Assembly (NCBI GenBank): GCA_029779435.1
Contig: JAKPAM010000047.1
Coordinates: 1 to 64,000, forward strand
Origin: Pseudomonadota bacterium
Lineage (GTDB): Bacteria; Pseudomonadota; Gammaproteobacteria; Burkholderiales; Burkholderiaceae_E
DNA length: 64,000 nucleotides
Direction of reading: 5' to 3'
Position numbers and translations under genes: made by a program. Position 1 is the first letter of the stretch. Each line of letters opens with the position of its first letter. The notes under the pieces are model-generated. The model saw nothing but the letters and a program-made list of their open reading frames with translations, had not been told where the DNA came from and searched no databases. This document shows, in pieces, positions 54,808 through 64,000 of the stretch.

Positions 54808-54963
54808 CTGCGGCCGCCGGGCCGGTCATCGGCCGGCGGCCGGCCGGAGGCTGGCGCGGGCCAGGGGGCGGGTGCAGGGTTATTGCCTGCGACATTCGGC
54901 CCAGCGTCCCAGTGCCTCTTTTCCACTTTGCCACAGGCCATGCGGAAATCGCCCTCGCGGTGG

Positions 54964-54989
54964 TGCCAACAATGTTGCATCTGTTGGCA
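54964..54989. promoter_or_regulatory. Inverted-repeat operator candidate between the BY-kinase gene and sodC
   Basis: TGCCAACA-ATGTTGCATC-TGTTGGCA, perfect 8-bp arms. Confidence 0.4.
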
Positions 54990-55077
54990 TGAACGGACCG
55001 CGGCGGGCCGAGAAAGCAATCGATCACCGATCAGACAGGTGGAGGAGGACACACTTCATCAGGAAAGGGTACGGATC

Positions 55078-55662
55078 ATGCGATCGGAACGAGTGACGAA
55101 ACGAAGGGTTTTCTCGCTGGCCGGCGTTGCCGCGTTCGCCTGGCTGGCGGCCGGCAGCGTCGCCGCGCAGACCGCCGCGACCACGCAAGGCGCCACGCAG
55201 GGGGCCGAGGCGATCAAGATGTATCGCGTCGATGCGAACGGCGTGGGCCAGGAACTGGGCCAGGTCAGCATCGTCCAGACGCAGTACGGCGTGGTGCTGA
55301 CGCCGTCGCTGAGCGGCCTGCCGCCGGGGCTGCATGGCTTCCATCTGCATGAGAACGGTAGTTGCGAGACCAAGGAACAGGACGGCAAGCCGGTGGCGGC
55401 GCTGGCGGCCGGCGGCCACTACGATCCGAAGGTGTCGCGCCAGCACGGCACGCCCTGGGGCGAGGGCCACTTGGGCGACCTGCCGGCGCTGTACGTCGAC
55501 GCGCATGGCAAGGCCGAGCAGCCGGTGCTGGCGCCGCGGCTCAAGACCAGCGATTTTCCGCACCACGCGCTGATGATCCATGCGGGGGGCGATAACCATG
55601 CGGACCACCCGGCGCCGCTGGGCGGCGGGGGCGCGCGCATCGCCTGCGGCGTAATGAAATAA
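55078..55662 (+). CDS. sodC: Superoxide dismutase [Cu-Zn] family, exported
   Basis: [54 protein letters not shown]; signal peptide. Confidence 0.93.
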   Translation: MRSERVTKRRVFSLAGVAAFAWLAAGSVAAQTAATTQGATQGAEAIKMYRVDANGVGQELGQVSIVQTQYGVVLTPSLSGLPPGLHGFHLHENGSCETKEQDGKPVAALAAGGHYDPKVSRQHGTPWGEGHLGDLPALYVDAHGKAEQPVLAPRLKTSDFPHHALMIHAGGDNHADHPAPLGGGGARIACGVMK

Positions 55663-55757
55663 GCGCGCCGAGGCGTCGTCGCGGACTCATGACGTACCAA
55701 CCGGTACGCGGCTCCGCCCGCGCTCGGTGACAGAGCTTCGGGCTCCTCGGCCCGGGT

Positions 55758-57173
55758 TCAAGCCTGCATGAAGCCCAGGTCCTGCGTCGGGAACCGGTCC
55801 AGGTTGGGCAGGATCTGCGTCAGGCGGCCGCCCAGTTCGGGCGCGAACCAGCGCGTCAGCGTCGCCGCGTACTGGTCCACCGACAGGCCGGGGATCCAGC
55901 GGCCCTGGAATTCCCATACATCCTTGCCGGCCTCGTCCGGGCCGCCCAGCAGCAGCGAGGGGTAAGCGCCGTAGCTGGCGCCGCCGCGGACTGCGCCGCC
56001 GATCACCAGGTGTTCATTGCCCCACGCATGGTCGGTGCCGCCCGAGCTGTTGGGCTTGAACGTGCGACCGAAGTCCGATTCGGTGAACGCGGTGACCGAC
56101 TCGGCGACGCCCAGCGCCTGCGTGGCCCGGTAGAACGCCGCCAACGAGTCGCCGAGCGTGCGCATCAGCGGTGCGTGCAGCGCGAGCTGGTTGTCGTGGT
56201 GATCGAAGCCGCCGAGCGACACGAAGAACAGATGGCGATCGCCGCCGACCGTGGTCCGGTGCTTGATCATCTTGGCCACCTGGTAGAGCTGGCGCGCCAG
56301 GTCGTTGGCCATCGCGCCCGACAGGTGGCCGAATGCGGCCGACAGTTCCGGGTTGTCCGCATCGGCGGCGCCGCTGCCGCTGGGCGCCTGGCTCAGCAGC
56401 GTCGACAGGCGCGCGCCGACCGCGAAGGCATCGGCCTGCATGCCCGCATACGCCCGGTGCAGCAGGCTGGACGACGAGGCACCGACCAGCGACGTCAACG
56501 CGGCGCGGCGCGCGTTCGGCTGCGTTCCGCCTCCATAGCCGTTCAGGTCGAACGTGCGGCCTGGTCCGGGCAGAACGAGGCTTTGCGTCAGCGCACCCGC
56601 GCCGAAGCGCGAGCTGCCCGCGAACGACATCACCGGTGAGCCTCCGGCCAGTGCCTCCATCACACGGCCGCCCCAGCCGGCGCGCGTGACCTTGGCGGCG
56701 GTCGCCGTTTCCCACAGCGCCTGCTGGTCGGCGTGCGAGAACAAGGATTCGGGGACGCGGGCCGCGTCGTGCGCATCGCGCCACGCCAGGTAGTCGGCGC
56801 GTGTCAGCGGTCGCGCGAGCGGTCCCACGTTGAACAGCAGCGCCAGCCGGTTCTCGTTCCAGATCGGCGCGAGCGCGGCCAGGCCCGGATGCAGGCCATG
56901 TGTGGCATCGAGCGAGAGGATGTCGCCGCGGGGCAGCGCGACGTGCCGGCGCACGGCCGCATAGCGCGCATAGCCGTCGTCGTCGGCTGGCGGCACCATG
57001 TTCAGCCCGTCGTTGCCGCCGTACAGGAAGATGCAGACCAGCGCGCGATAAGAACCGGCCTGGGCATGGGCCGGGCCGGCCGTGCCCATCAGCGCGGCCG
57101 TGCCGGCGCCGCCGAGAACCGGCAGTGCGCGCAGCAGCCGGCGGCGGGTGATCATGTACGTGGCGTTCGTCAT
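55758..57173 (-). CDS. DUF1501 domain-containing protein
   Basis: Tat-like RRRLLRALPVLGG, LVCIFLYGGNDGLNMVPP, TESDFGRTFKPNSSGGTDHAWGN. Confidence 0.92.
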   Translation of the reverse strand: MTNATYMITRRRLLRALPVLGGAGTAALMGTAGPAHAQAGSYRALVCIFLYGGNDGLNMVPPADDDGYARYAAVRRHVALPRGDILSLDATHGLHPGLAALAPIWNENRLALLFNVGPLARPLTRADYLAWRDAHDAARVPESLFSHADQQALWETATAAKVTRAGWGGRVMEALAGGSPVMSFAGSSRFGAGALTQSLVLPGPGRTFDLNGYGGGTQPNARRAALTSLVGASSSSLLHRAYAGMQADAFAVGARLSTLLSQAPSGSGAADADNPELSAAFGHLSGAMANDLARQLYQVAKMIKHRTTVGGDRHLFFVSLGGFDHHDNQLALHAPLMRTLGDSLAAFYRATQALGVAESVTAFTESDFGRTFKPNSSGGTDHAWGNEHLVIGGAVRGGASYGAYPSLLLGGPDEAGKDVWEFQGRWIPGLSVDQYAATLTRWFAPELGGRLTQILPNLDRFPTQDLGFMQA

Positions 57174-57279
57174 GGCATTGCCGGGGTAAGGGATCTTGCC
57201 GCGATGGATCCTGCCGCGACGGGCTTCGCGGCAATGGAGACTGCCGTAGCGGACGCAGCGGAAGACATCACCGCCCGAG

Positions 57280-59208
57280 TCATCGCTGCACCTGGTAGTG
57301 AGGCGACGACAGGATCAGGTATACCGCGGTCTTGACGCGCTCGCGCTTCCAGTTCGAGCCGTTGCCGGCGTTGGCCAGCCAGGTGTCCTTGGTGGTGTAG
57401 GCATCCATCGCCGTGATGATCGCCTGCTTGTCCGCCGCGCTCAGGCGACCCGCGGTCAACAGCTCGGACAGGCGTTCGACGACGACGGCCGAGTTGCCGC
57501 CCGAATCGTCGATCGAGCTCTCCCAGGCCGCGTACGACACGCGCGTGCCGATGGCATTGGGGATCGACGTATCGGGGCTCAGGCCCTGGCCCTTGTTGTA
57601 CCACCAGTAGACGAGGTCATTGGCGAAGTTGATCCGCGCCATCGCGGTGTTGGCGTTGGCGACGCCGAACTGCGGCGCGACCAGCGTGGTGCCGGGCAAT
57701 GGGAAGTCCGGCGGATAGAAGTTGAACACCGACGGCGGCGTGAAAGTCGGCTGCCCCATGTCGGCGGCGCTGCCCCACGGGCCGAAGCGCGCGCCGTCGG
57801 TGACGCCGTCGAGCGCGCGGATCGACGCGAGGATCGTCTGGATCGGGTCCTTGAGGCGACCGTGAGTCGGCGAGGTGGCCTGCAACAGGTCGCGCGCCTC
57901 GGGGTCGAGCAGGATCGCGGCCAGCGTTGCTTGCAGGTCGCCCTTGGAACCGCTGCCGATCGTGCCGGCGGCGTCGGCATAAGTGCCGCTGTCGAACGCG
58001 GCCGTCACGCGTCCGACGTAGGCGGGCGATGGGTTGCTGGTGACCAGGTGCTGGATCAGTTGCCGGCCGAGGAATGGGCCGAGGTTCGGATGCGCGACGA
58101 TCGAGTCGAGCACCGCGTCGAGCCCTTTCTGCGGCGTGCGGCCGGCCGGCGCGACGACCCCCGACAGCAGCGCCCGCTCGGCCTGGTCGTGCTGCGCGGC
58201 TACCGGCTGCATCTCGCCGGCCGCGTGGCGCGGATTCTTCCAGCCGTTGCAGACACCACTGCACCACGGACTCGTTCCACCGGCGGGGTAAGTCCATCCG
58301 GTCAGCGCGTATGCGTAATTGCGGACGATCGTATTGTCATAAGTGGGCACGCATTGCCCGGTCGCCAGCGTGCCGTCCGGCGCGAGCTGGCAGGTGCCGA
58401 TCGTGAACAGTTGCAGCAGTTCTCGCGCGAAGTTTTCGTTCGGGTCGACCGCCGCGTTGTCGACCATGTTCAGGTAGCGGCCCATCATCGGCGAAAGCAT
58501 GACCTGGCGCAGCAGCGAGCGCATGTTGCCGAACGCGTTGTCGCGCAACATCTGGTGATAGCGGGCCAGCCCATAAGTGCCGTCCAGTTCGTTGGCCGAG
58601 ATCACGAAGATCTGGCTCAGCGCGAACGCGACGCGCTGGCGGAGCTGGTCGCGGTTGGCGGTCGCTTGGCGATAGAAGTCCCAGGTGACCGGCAGCGACG
58701 AGTACCAGTCGCGCCAGCAGTTGTCGGCCTGTGCGCCGCCGAAGCGGCCGCAGAAGTCCTTCAGGCCCAGCGTGTCGATCTCGGCGCGGTACGCGTTGGT
58801 CGGCAGCGCGTACGTATAGCGGGAGGCAGGCTCGGCGAACTCGATCAGCAACTGCTTGCGCACGCCGCGCCGCGCGGTTTCCGCCACGCTGGCTTCGCTG
58901 GGGCCGAAGCCGGCCTGTTCGAGGAATCGGACGGCGTCCAGCCGGTGCGTCGGTACGTCCGGCTGCGACTTCTCGACCGCGTAGATCGCGGCCGCGCGTT
59001 CGACCGGGTTGCCGGATGCATCGACACTGCCGTTGACGGTGGCGACGATGACGCCGCTCGTGCCGCTGTCGCCGGGTGCATTGGTGATCGCGCCGTCGAT
59101 GACGCCGCTGCTGCCGTTCGTCGCACCGTTGCCGCTACCCCCGCCCCCACCTCCTCCTCCGCACGCGGCCAGCAACAGGCCGAACGCCAACGCCGCCGCC
59201 GCGCGCAT
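57280..59208 (-). CDS. DUF1800 domain-containing lipoprotein
   Basis: Lipobox GLLLAACGGG; RFLEQAGFGPSEASV, NENFARELLQLFTIG, PPSVFNFYPPDFP. Confidence 0.92.
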   Translation of the reverse strand: MRAAAALAFGLLLAACGGGGGGGGSGNGATNGSSGVIDGAITNAPGDSGTSGVIVATVNGSVDASGNPVERAAAIYAVEKSQPDVPTHRLDAVRFLEQAGFGPSEASVAETARRGVRKQLLIEFAEPASRYTYALPTNAYRAEIDTLGLKDFCGRFGGAQADNCWRDWYSSLPVTWDFYRQATANRDQLRQRVAFALSQIFVISANELDGTYGLARYHQMLRDNAFGNMRSLLRQVMLSPMMGRYLNMVDNAAVDPNENFARELLQLFTIGTCQLAPDGTLATGQCVPTYDNTIVRNYAYALTGWTYPAGGTSPWCSGVCNGWKNPRHAAGEMQPVAAQHDQAERALLSGVVAPAGRTPQKGLDAVLDSIVAHPNLGPFLGRQLIQHLVTSNPSPAYVGRVTAAFDSGTYADAAGTIGSGSKGDLQATLAAILLDPEARDLLQATSPTHGRLKDPIQTILASIRALDGVTDGARFGPWGSAADMGQPTFTPPSVFNFYPPDFPLPGTTLVAPQFGVANANTAMARINFANDLVYWWYNKGQGLSPDTSIPNAIGTRVSYAAWESSIDDSGGNSAVVVERLSELLTAGRLSAADKQAIITAMDAYTTKDTWLANAGNGSNWKRERVKTAVYLILSSPHYQVQR

Positions 59209-59511
59209 GACGGTCGTGGTGTGGGGCGGCGGCGCGGCCAAGCGGAATCCGCGACCGGAACGAAGGGCGGCGCTGGAGCGGAAACGGGATCGGGATCGGG
59301 ATCGGGCCGGGCGGAGCATGGGCGCGTGTGCGGGTCGGAGCGGCGGGAGGAGATGCCGTCCTGCGGATTAGAGAAGGAACTCGCGCACACGCTTAGCGCC
59401 GAAAGATCGGCGGCTGGTGCATGCCGATGGCCGGGTGTATCTTTGAGCGACGTGCTTGCGCGCCGTCGACGCAAGCCCCAGCAAAGCCGCGCCAGGAGAT
59501 CTCGCCGGATC

Positions 59512-60159
59512 ATGGACCCTCGCCTTCGCAATCCGATTCCGACGCTGTTCGTCGACACGCAGTTCGTCAGTCCTTATGCGTTGTCGGCATTCGTCGCGCT
59601 GACCGAGAAGCGCGTCGAGTTCGAGCTGCAGCGGGTCGACCTGACCGCCCAGCAGAACCAGCAGCCGCCGTTCCAGCAGTTGTCGTTGACCGCCCGGGTG
59701 CCGACGCTGGACTACGATGGATTTTCGTTGTCGGAATCGTCGGCGATCGTCGAGTTCGTCGAGGAAGAGTTCGCGCCGCCCCGGTACCGCAGCGTGTTTC
59801 CGGCCGACCGGCGGCATCGCGCGCGGGCGCGCCAATTGCAGGCGTGGCTGCGCAGCGACCTGATGGCGTTGCGGGCCGAGCGGCCGACGACGGTATTCTT
59901 CGCGACCGAGCCGGCGCCGCCGTTGACCAGCGACGGCAAGGACGCCGCGGGCAAGCTGCTGCGCGTGGCGGCCAGCCTGCTGCGCGACGGCTCGCAGGAC
60001 CTGTTCGGCGCGTGGTCGATCGCCGATACCGACCTGGCCGTGATGCTGAACCGGCTGGTGGCCGGCGGCGATCGCGTGCCCGAGGCGGTGCGCGTGTATG
60101 TCGGCCGCCAGTGGGAGCGGCCGTCCATGCAGAAGTGGCGCGAGCTGGTAAGGCTTTGA
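59512..60159 (+). CDS. Glutathione S-transferase (YfcF-like)
   Basis: FVSPYALSAFVALTEKRVEFELQRVDLTAQQNQQPPFQQLSLTARVPTLDYDGFSLSESSAIVEFVEE. Confidence 0.9.
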   Translation: MDPRLRNPIPTLFVDTQFVSPYALSAFVALTEKRVEFELQRVDLTAQQNQQPPFQQLSLTARVPTLDYDGFSLSESSAIVEFVEEEFAPPRYRSVFPADRRHRARARQLQAWLRSDLMALRAERPTTVFFATEPAPPLTSDGKDAAGKLLRVAASLLRDGSQDLFGAWSIADTDLAVMLNRLVAGGDRVPEAVRVYVGRQWERPSMQKWRELVRL

Positions 60160-60241
60160 AGTCGCTTTGAAGCGGCTCGCGGGCCGTTCGCGCGGCGGGC
60201 GGGCGGCCGGGGGCTGACGGCGGGCGCGTGCGGCGGCGGCG

Positions 60242-60742
60242 TTAGCGCCGCGATCCCTTGGGCCGGGCCAGGTAGTCTGTCGTCGCCGGCTTGTCCAGCA
60301 GCCAGCCGGCCCAGCGCCGGCACACCTTGGCGATGCGCTCGGCGTCGACGCCGAGCTGCACCATCGCGACGCCGCCGTTGACCGACTCGAAGTACTCGGC
60401 GATCAGCCCGTCGCGCAGCCGGAACCGGCTCATGCCGTCGATGACGATCTGGCGGCCGGCGAAGGCCGGGATCGTCGACGTGAAGCTCGACAGCGACCAC
60501 GCATACCCGGTATCGCCGGCACACACCGGATCGAACATCTCCCACCGGTAGTCGGGACCGGCGTCGCGGTGGAACATCTCGCCCATCATGTGGGCGATCT
60601 CGGCGCGACCGGTGTGCGGGCCGTAGATGTAGTCGTGATACGTCGCGTCCTCGGTGAAGCAGGCCGCGAACGCCTCGCCGTCGCCGGCTTCGGCGGCGCG
60701 CGTGAAGCGTTCGAGCAGCGCGACGAATTCCTGTTCGGTCAT
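60242..60742 (-). CDS. Nuclear transport factor 2 / SnoaL-like protein
   Basis: LLERFTRAAEAGDGEAFAACFTEDATYHDYIYGPHTGRAEIAHMM. Confidence 0.85.
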   Translation of the reverse strand: MTEQEFVALLERFTRAAEAGDGEAFAACFTEDATYHDYIYGPHTGRAEIAHMMGEMFHRDAGPDYRWEMFDPVCAGDTGYAWSLSSFTSTIPAFAGRQIVIDGMSRFRLRDGLIAEYFESVNGGVAMVQLGVDAERIAKVCRRWAGWLLDKPATTDYLARPKGSRR

Positions 60743-60773
60743 CGGGTTCTCCCGTGCGCCGGGGCGCGGGCGG

Positions 60774-61994
60774 TCATCCCTTGATCATCGGGCAACCGCC
60801 CTCGTTGATCGGCCGGAATGCTTCATTGGCCGGGATCACCGAGATGATCTTGTAGTAATCGTACGGCTTCTTCGATTCCTCGGGCTTCTTGACCTCGACC
60901 AGCAGCATCGGATGAATCGCGCGGCCATCGGCACGCACGGTGGTTTGGCCGAACAGCGGATCGTCGAAGGTGCCGGCGTCGCGCATCGCCTTGACGACGG
61001 CCGCGCCGTCCTTGGCGCTGCCCAGCTTGCTGACCGCGCGCAGGTAGGCGATCGTGCCCGAGTACGCGCCAGCCTGCGTCATCGACGGGTAGCGGCCGTT
61101 GTTGCGCTTGGCGAAGCGATCGCCGAACGCGCGCGTCTTGTCGTTCTGGTCCCAGTAGAACGCGGTCGTCAGCATCAGCCCTTGCGCGGTCTTCAGGCCC
61201 AGCGAGTGGATGTCGGAAATGAACAGCAGCATGCCGGCCAGCTTCTGCCCGCCCTGGACGAGGCCGAACTCGGCGGCGGTCTTGATCGCCGTCGTCGTGT
61301 CGCTGCCGCCGTTGGCCAGGCCGATGATCTGCGCCTTGGACGCCTGCGCCTGCAGGATGAACGACGAGAAGTCCTTCGAATCGAGCGGATGGCGCACCGA
61401 GCCGAGGACCTGGCCGCCGTTGGCCTTGACGACCGCGCTGGCATCGCGCTCGAGCGCGTGGCCGAACGCGTAGTCGGCGGTCAGGAAGAACCACTTCTTG
61501 CCGCCGCTCTTGGTGATCGCCGCGGCGGTGCCGTGAGACAGCGCCCACGTGTCATACGTCCAGTGGACGGTGTTCGGGTTGCAGGCCTTGCCGCTGATGT
61601 CCGAGCTGGCTGCCGCCGTCACCAGCGAGACCTTGTTCTTCTCGACGGAGATCGTGTTGACGGCCAGCGCGACGGCGCTGGTCGGCAGGTCGACGATCGC
61701 GTCGACGCTTTCGGTGTCGTACCAGCGGCGCACGAGCGCCGACGAGACATCGGGCTTGTTCTGCGCGTCGGCGGAAACCAGTTCGACCTTGAGCTTGGGA
61801 TCGATGGCCTTGTAGTCCTCGATTGCCATCTTCGTCGCCTCGATGGCGCCGGCACCGCCAATGTCGGAGTAGAGGCCGCCCATGTCGGCCAGCACGCCGA
61901 TCTTGACCGTGGTCTGCGCGTGCACGGGCAGCGCGGCGCTCAGGCCGAGGGCGACGGCGAGCAGGGTCTTGCGCAGGGGGAAATGTCTCTTCAT
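60774..61994 (-). CDS. Branched-chain amino acid-type ABC transporter substrate-binding protein (LivK-like)
   Basis: VKIGVLADMGGLYSDIGGAGAIEATKMAIEDY; FFLTADYAFGHALERDASAVVKANGGQVLG; signal peptide. Confidence 0.92.
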   Translation of the reverse strand: MKRHFPLRKTLLAVALGLSAALPVHAQTTVKIGVLADMGGLYSDIGGAGAIEATKMAIEDYKAIDPKLKVELVSADAQNKPDVSSALVRRWYDTESVDAIVDLPTSAVALAVNTISVEKNKVSLVTAAASSDISGKACNPNTVHWTYDTWALSHGTAAAITKSGGKKWFFLTADYAFGHALERDASAVVKANGGQVLGSVRHPLDSKDFSSFILQAQASKAQIIGLANGGSDTTTAIKTAAEFGLVQGGQKLAGMLLFISDIHSLGLKTAQGLMLTTAFYWDQNDKTRAFGDRFAKRNNGRYPSMTQAGAYSGTIAYLRAVSKLGSAKDGAAVVKAMRDAGTFDDPLFGQTTVRADGRAIHPMLLVEVKKPEESKKPYDYYKIISVIPANEAFRPINEGGCPMIKG

Positions 61995-62267
61995 GGCAAT
62001 CGCTTGGGTTCTTGGATGGGTGGCGCTGGTACTGCCGCGACGGGGCGCACAGTAGCACGGGGGTCGGGGTCGTTCCATCAGGGTTTACGACGCGGGGCGT
62101 CCGTCGCCGGCGGGGGCCGGCCATCGTCTGGCTGGCGCCACGGCCCGCGGAGCGCGCGGGGCGCTGAGGTAAGATCGATGCCGTCCGCGTCGCCGTCGGA
62201 TCTCCACCCCGGCCAGCGATGCGCCGGGCCTTGCCCCGCCTCCTACCGACCATGAGGATTGCTCCCG

Positions 62268-62558
62268 ATGACGTTCTCTCCGTCCCGCGTTTGGGTGATT
62301 GCCGCCTCGCTGGCCTGCGTCGCCGCCCCGGCGTTGGCCGGCCCCGGCGCCGCCAAGGAAGCCGTGCAGGCACGCCCCGGCCAATCGATCGAAGCCAGCG
62401 CGCGTGAGCGCGCGCGCGAACTGAACCACGACAGCGCGCTGCGCGGCGCCGGCCAGGCGAAGGCGGCGCATGCCGAGATGGCGCGGGGCCAGGCCAGCAC
62501 GGGCGGGATGGTGCCGGCCTCGGCGGCCGCCCCGCAGGCCACCGGCAAGAGCCGCTAA
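62268..62558 (+). CDS. Small exported hypothetical protein
   Basis: Signal peptide VIAASLACVAAPALAGPG; 97 aa. Confidence 0.6.
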   Translation: MTFSPSRVWVIAASLACVAAPALAGPGAAKEAVQARPGQSIEASARERARELNHDSALRGAGQAKAAHAEMARGQASTGGMVPASAAAPQATGKSR

Positions 62559-62574
62559 GGACGCGGACACGAGG

Positions 62575-63513
62575 ATGCCGTCGATGCTTGAGTCGTTGTC
62601 GTCCGGTCGCGTGCTCCGCGCGATCGTGTGGGTCTGCGTGCTGGCCGGCGTCGCGCCGGCGGTGCATGCGCAGGCCGGTTTCGCGTCTCCCGAAGCCGCC
62701 GCGCAGGCGCTGGTCGATGCGATCGCGACCACCGATGCGTCGGCGGTCGAGAAAGTCCTGGGCAAGGACGCGAAGCGGCTGGTGCCGGTCGGTGTCGACG
62801 ATGCGACGCTGCGCGCCGATACGCTGCGCTTCCTGTCGGCGTGGTCCGAAGGACATCGGATCGTCGAGACGGGCGACGGCTGGGCCCATCTGGACGTGGG
62901 CCGCGACCACTGGCGGTTTCCGGTGCCGCTCGCGCGTCGCGCCGGCGCGTCGGCCGATGCAGCGTGGGCGTTCGACACGAAGGCCGGCGAGAACGTGCTG
63001 CGGCTGCGGCGCATCGGCCGCAACGAGTTGGCGACGATGTACAGCCTGCTCGACTATGTCGACGCGCAGCAGTATTACCGCGAAGTGCGCATCAAGGCCG
63101 GGCAGTCGCCCGAATTCGCCAGCAAGCTGTACAGCGCGCCGGGCCAGCGCGACGGCCTGTACTGGGACAAGCGGCCCGGCTGGCCCGACAGCCCGCTGGG
63201 GCCATTGACCGCGAGCATGGGCGAGAAGGTCACCGAGGGCGACGCGTTCTTCGGCTATCGCTACAAGCCGCTGGAAGGGCAGGGGCCGCACGCGAAGGAT
63301 GGCGCGAAGGCATATCGCGTCAAGGGGCGGCTGGTCGAGGGCTTCGCGATGATCGCGTGGCCGGCGCGCTACGGCGACACGGGCGTGATGACGTTCATCG
63401 TCAACCAGGACGGCAAGATCTATCAGCGCAACCTGGGTCCGCGCACGGCCGCGATCGCCGCGGCGATCCGAACGTTCAACCCCGAAGGCGGGTGGGAGCC
63501 GGCGCGGCCCTAG
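62575..63513 (+). CDS. DUF2950 family exported protein
   Basis: FASPEAAAQALVDAIATTDASAVEKVLGKDAKRLV, YYREVRIKAGQSPEFASKLYSAPGQRDGLYW, FFGYRYKPLEGQGPHAKDGAKAY, MTFIVNQDGKIYQRNLG. Confidence 0.9.
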   Translation: MPSMLESLSSGRVLRAIVWVCVLAGVAPAVHAQAGFASPEAAAQALVDAIATTDASAVEKVLGKDAKRLVPVGVDDATLRADTLRFLSAWSEGHRIVETGDGWAHLDVGRDHWRFPVPLARRAGASADAAWAFDTKAGENVLRLRRIGRNELATMYSLLDYVDAQQYYREVRIKAGQSPEFASKLYSAPGQRDGLYWDKRPGWPDSPLGPLTASMGEKVTEGDAFFGYRYKPLEGQGPHAKDGAKAYRVKGRLVEGFAMIAWPARYGDTGVMTFIVNQDGKIYQRNLGPRTAAIAAAIRTFNPEGGWEPARP

Positions 63514-63780
63514 GGCCTTTTAACGCTAAGATCGCCCCCGCGCCGAGGGGCGTCAAGCGCTGTGGCTAGGCACGGGCGAAGTGGCGTACCCGAGGTACGT
63601 AATGAGCCTGCAACGACGCCACAGCGCTTGACGCCCCTTGGCCCGAAGGGTGAAGCCCTGTTCGAGCCCGCCGCCGCGTTGCAAATGCTCGCCATAGCCC
63701 CGCTATGGCTGTGCTTTGCGCCTTGCTGCAGGCTCGAACAGGGCTTCACGCGGGGGCGATCTTAGCGTTAACAGGCCCTA
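63511..63780. repeat. Nested inverted-repeat element, 32-bp outer arms enclosing two long hairpins
   Basis: Outer arms 63511-63542 / 63749-63780 (31/32 complementary); inner hairpins 63546-63566/63618-63638 (21 bp perfect) and 63651-63668/63731-63748 (18 bp). Confidence 0.93.
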
Positions 63781-63993
63781 GGCTTGGCCGGGTCGATCGG
63801 ACCGGCCGGACCCGCCATCGGCCGGCGGGGCCGATTCGAAGCGGCCCGCGTCGCGGTTCTTGCGCACCGCATTCCACGGCCATGTCCGGCCGTTCATCGC
63901 GACGTAGACGCCCGGCGATGCGTGCGTGGCCGCGGCGATCGCATAGCCGAGGTTGAACATCGCATCGGAACGCGCGACGCGGTAAGGGACCAT
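63778..63993 (-). CDS. Hypothetical protein C-terminus, may continue past the right window edge
   Basis: ORF open toward the edge: FNLGYAIAAATHASPGVYVAMNGRTWPWNAVRKNRDAGRFESA; TAG stop at 63778. Confidence 0.4.
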   Translation of the reverse strand: MVPYRVARSDAMFNLGYAIAAATHASPGVYVAMNGRTWPWNAVRKNRDAGRFESAPPADGGSGRSDRPGQA

Positions 63994-64000
63994 CGCCCCG

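Noticed and set aside
57298-59500. Long N-terminal extension of the GST ORF (953 aa)
   Set aside because: Antisense to the DUF1800 gene; the real GST start is ATG at 59512.

Overview
High-GC (Burkholderiales-like) chromosomal window. From left to right: (1) ~1-2.1 kb: a lower-GC integron-cassette remnant with two minus-strand cassette ORFs. Their TAA stops lie inside attC core sites, and a truncated IS1182-like transposase gene sits against a broken attC. (2) ~2.1-13 kb: a minus-strand Opp/Dpp-type ABC operon with three tandem paralogous family-5 substrate-binding proteins, plus an HMG-CoA-lyase-like enzyme. (3) ~13-22.6 kb: a phage-type zinc-ribbon membrane protein, a Bug-type binding protein, a fatty/acyl-CoA catabolic set (alpha/beta hydrolase, thiolase, two acyl-CoA dehydrogenases, enoyl-CoA hydratase) and an MFS pump. 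(4) ~23.1-50.4 kb: the most striking region, a tightly packed, mostly start/stop-overlapping plus-strand gene train. It joins a hybrid NRPS-PKS-aminotransferase (A-T-KS-AT-ACP-AMT), an NRPS (C-A-T-C-T, no TE), a CocE-type hydrolase, a PPTase and a duplicated pair of exosortase-associated-type alpha/beta hydrolases. The same train continues into polysaccharide genes (WecG/TagA-STAS fusion, Wzy/O-antigen ligase, glycosyltransferases, flippase). GT2, acetyltransferase and Wzz/BY-kinase genes follow up to ~54.7 kb. It looks like a peptide/polyketide pathway embedded in an exopolysaccharide locus. (5) ~55-64 kb: sodC, a DUF1501/DUF1800 pair, GST, a LivK-like binding protein, a DUF2950 protein and a ~270-bp nested inverted-repeat element. 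All assignments come from reading motifs by eye; no database search was run.
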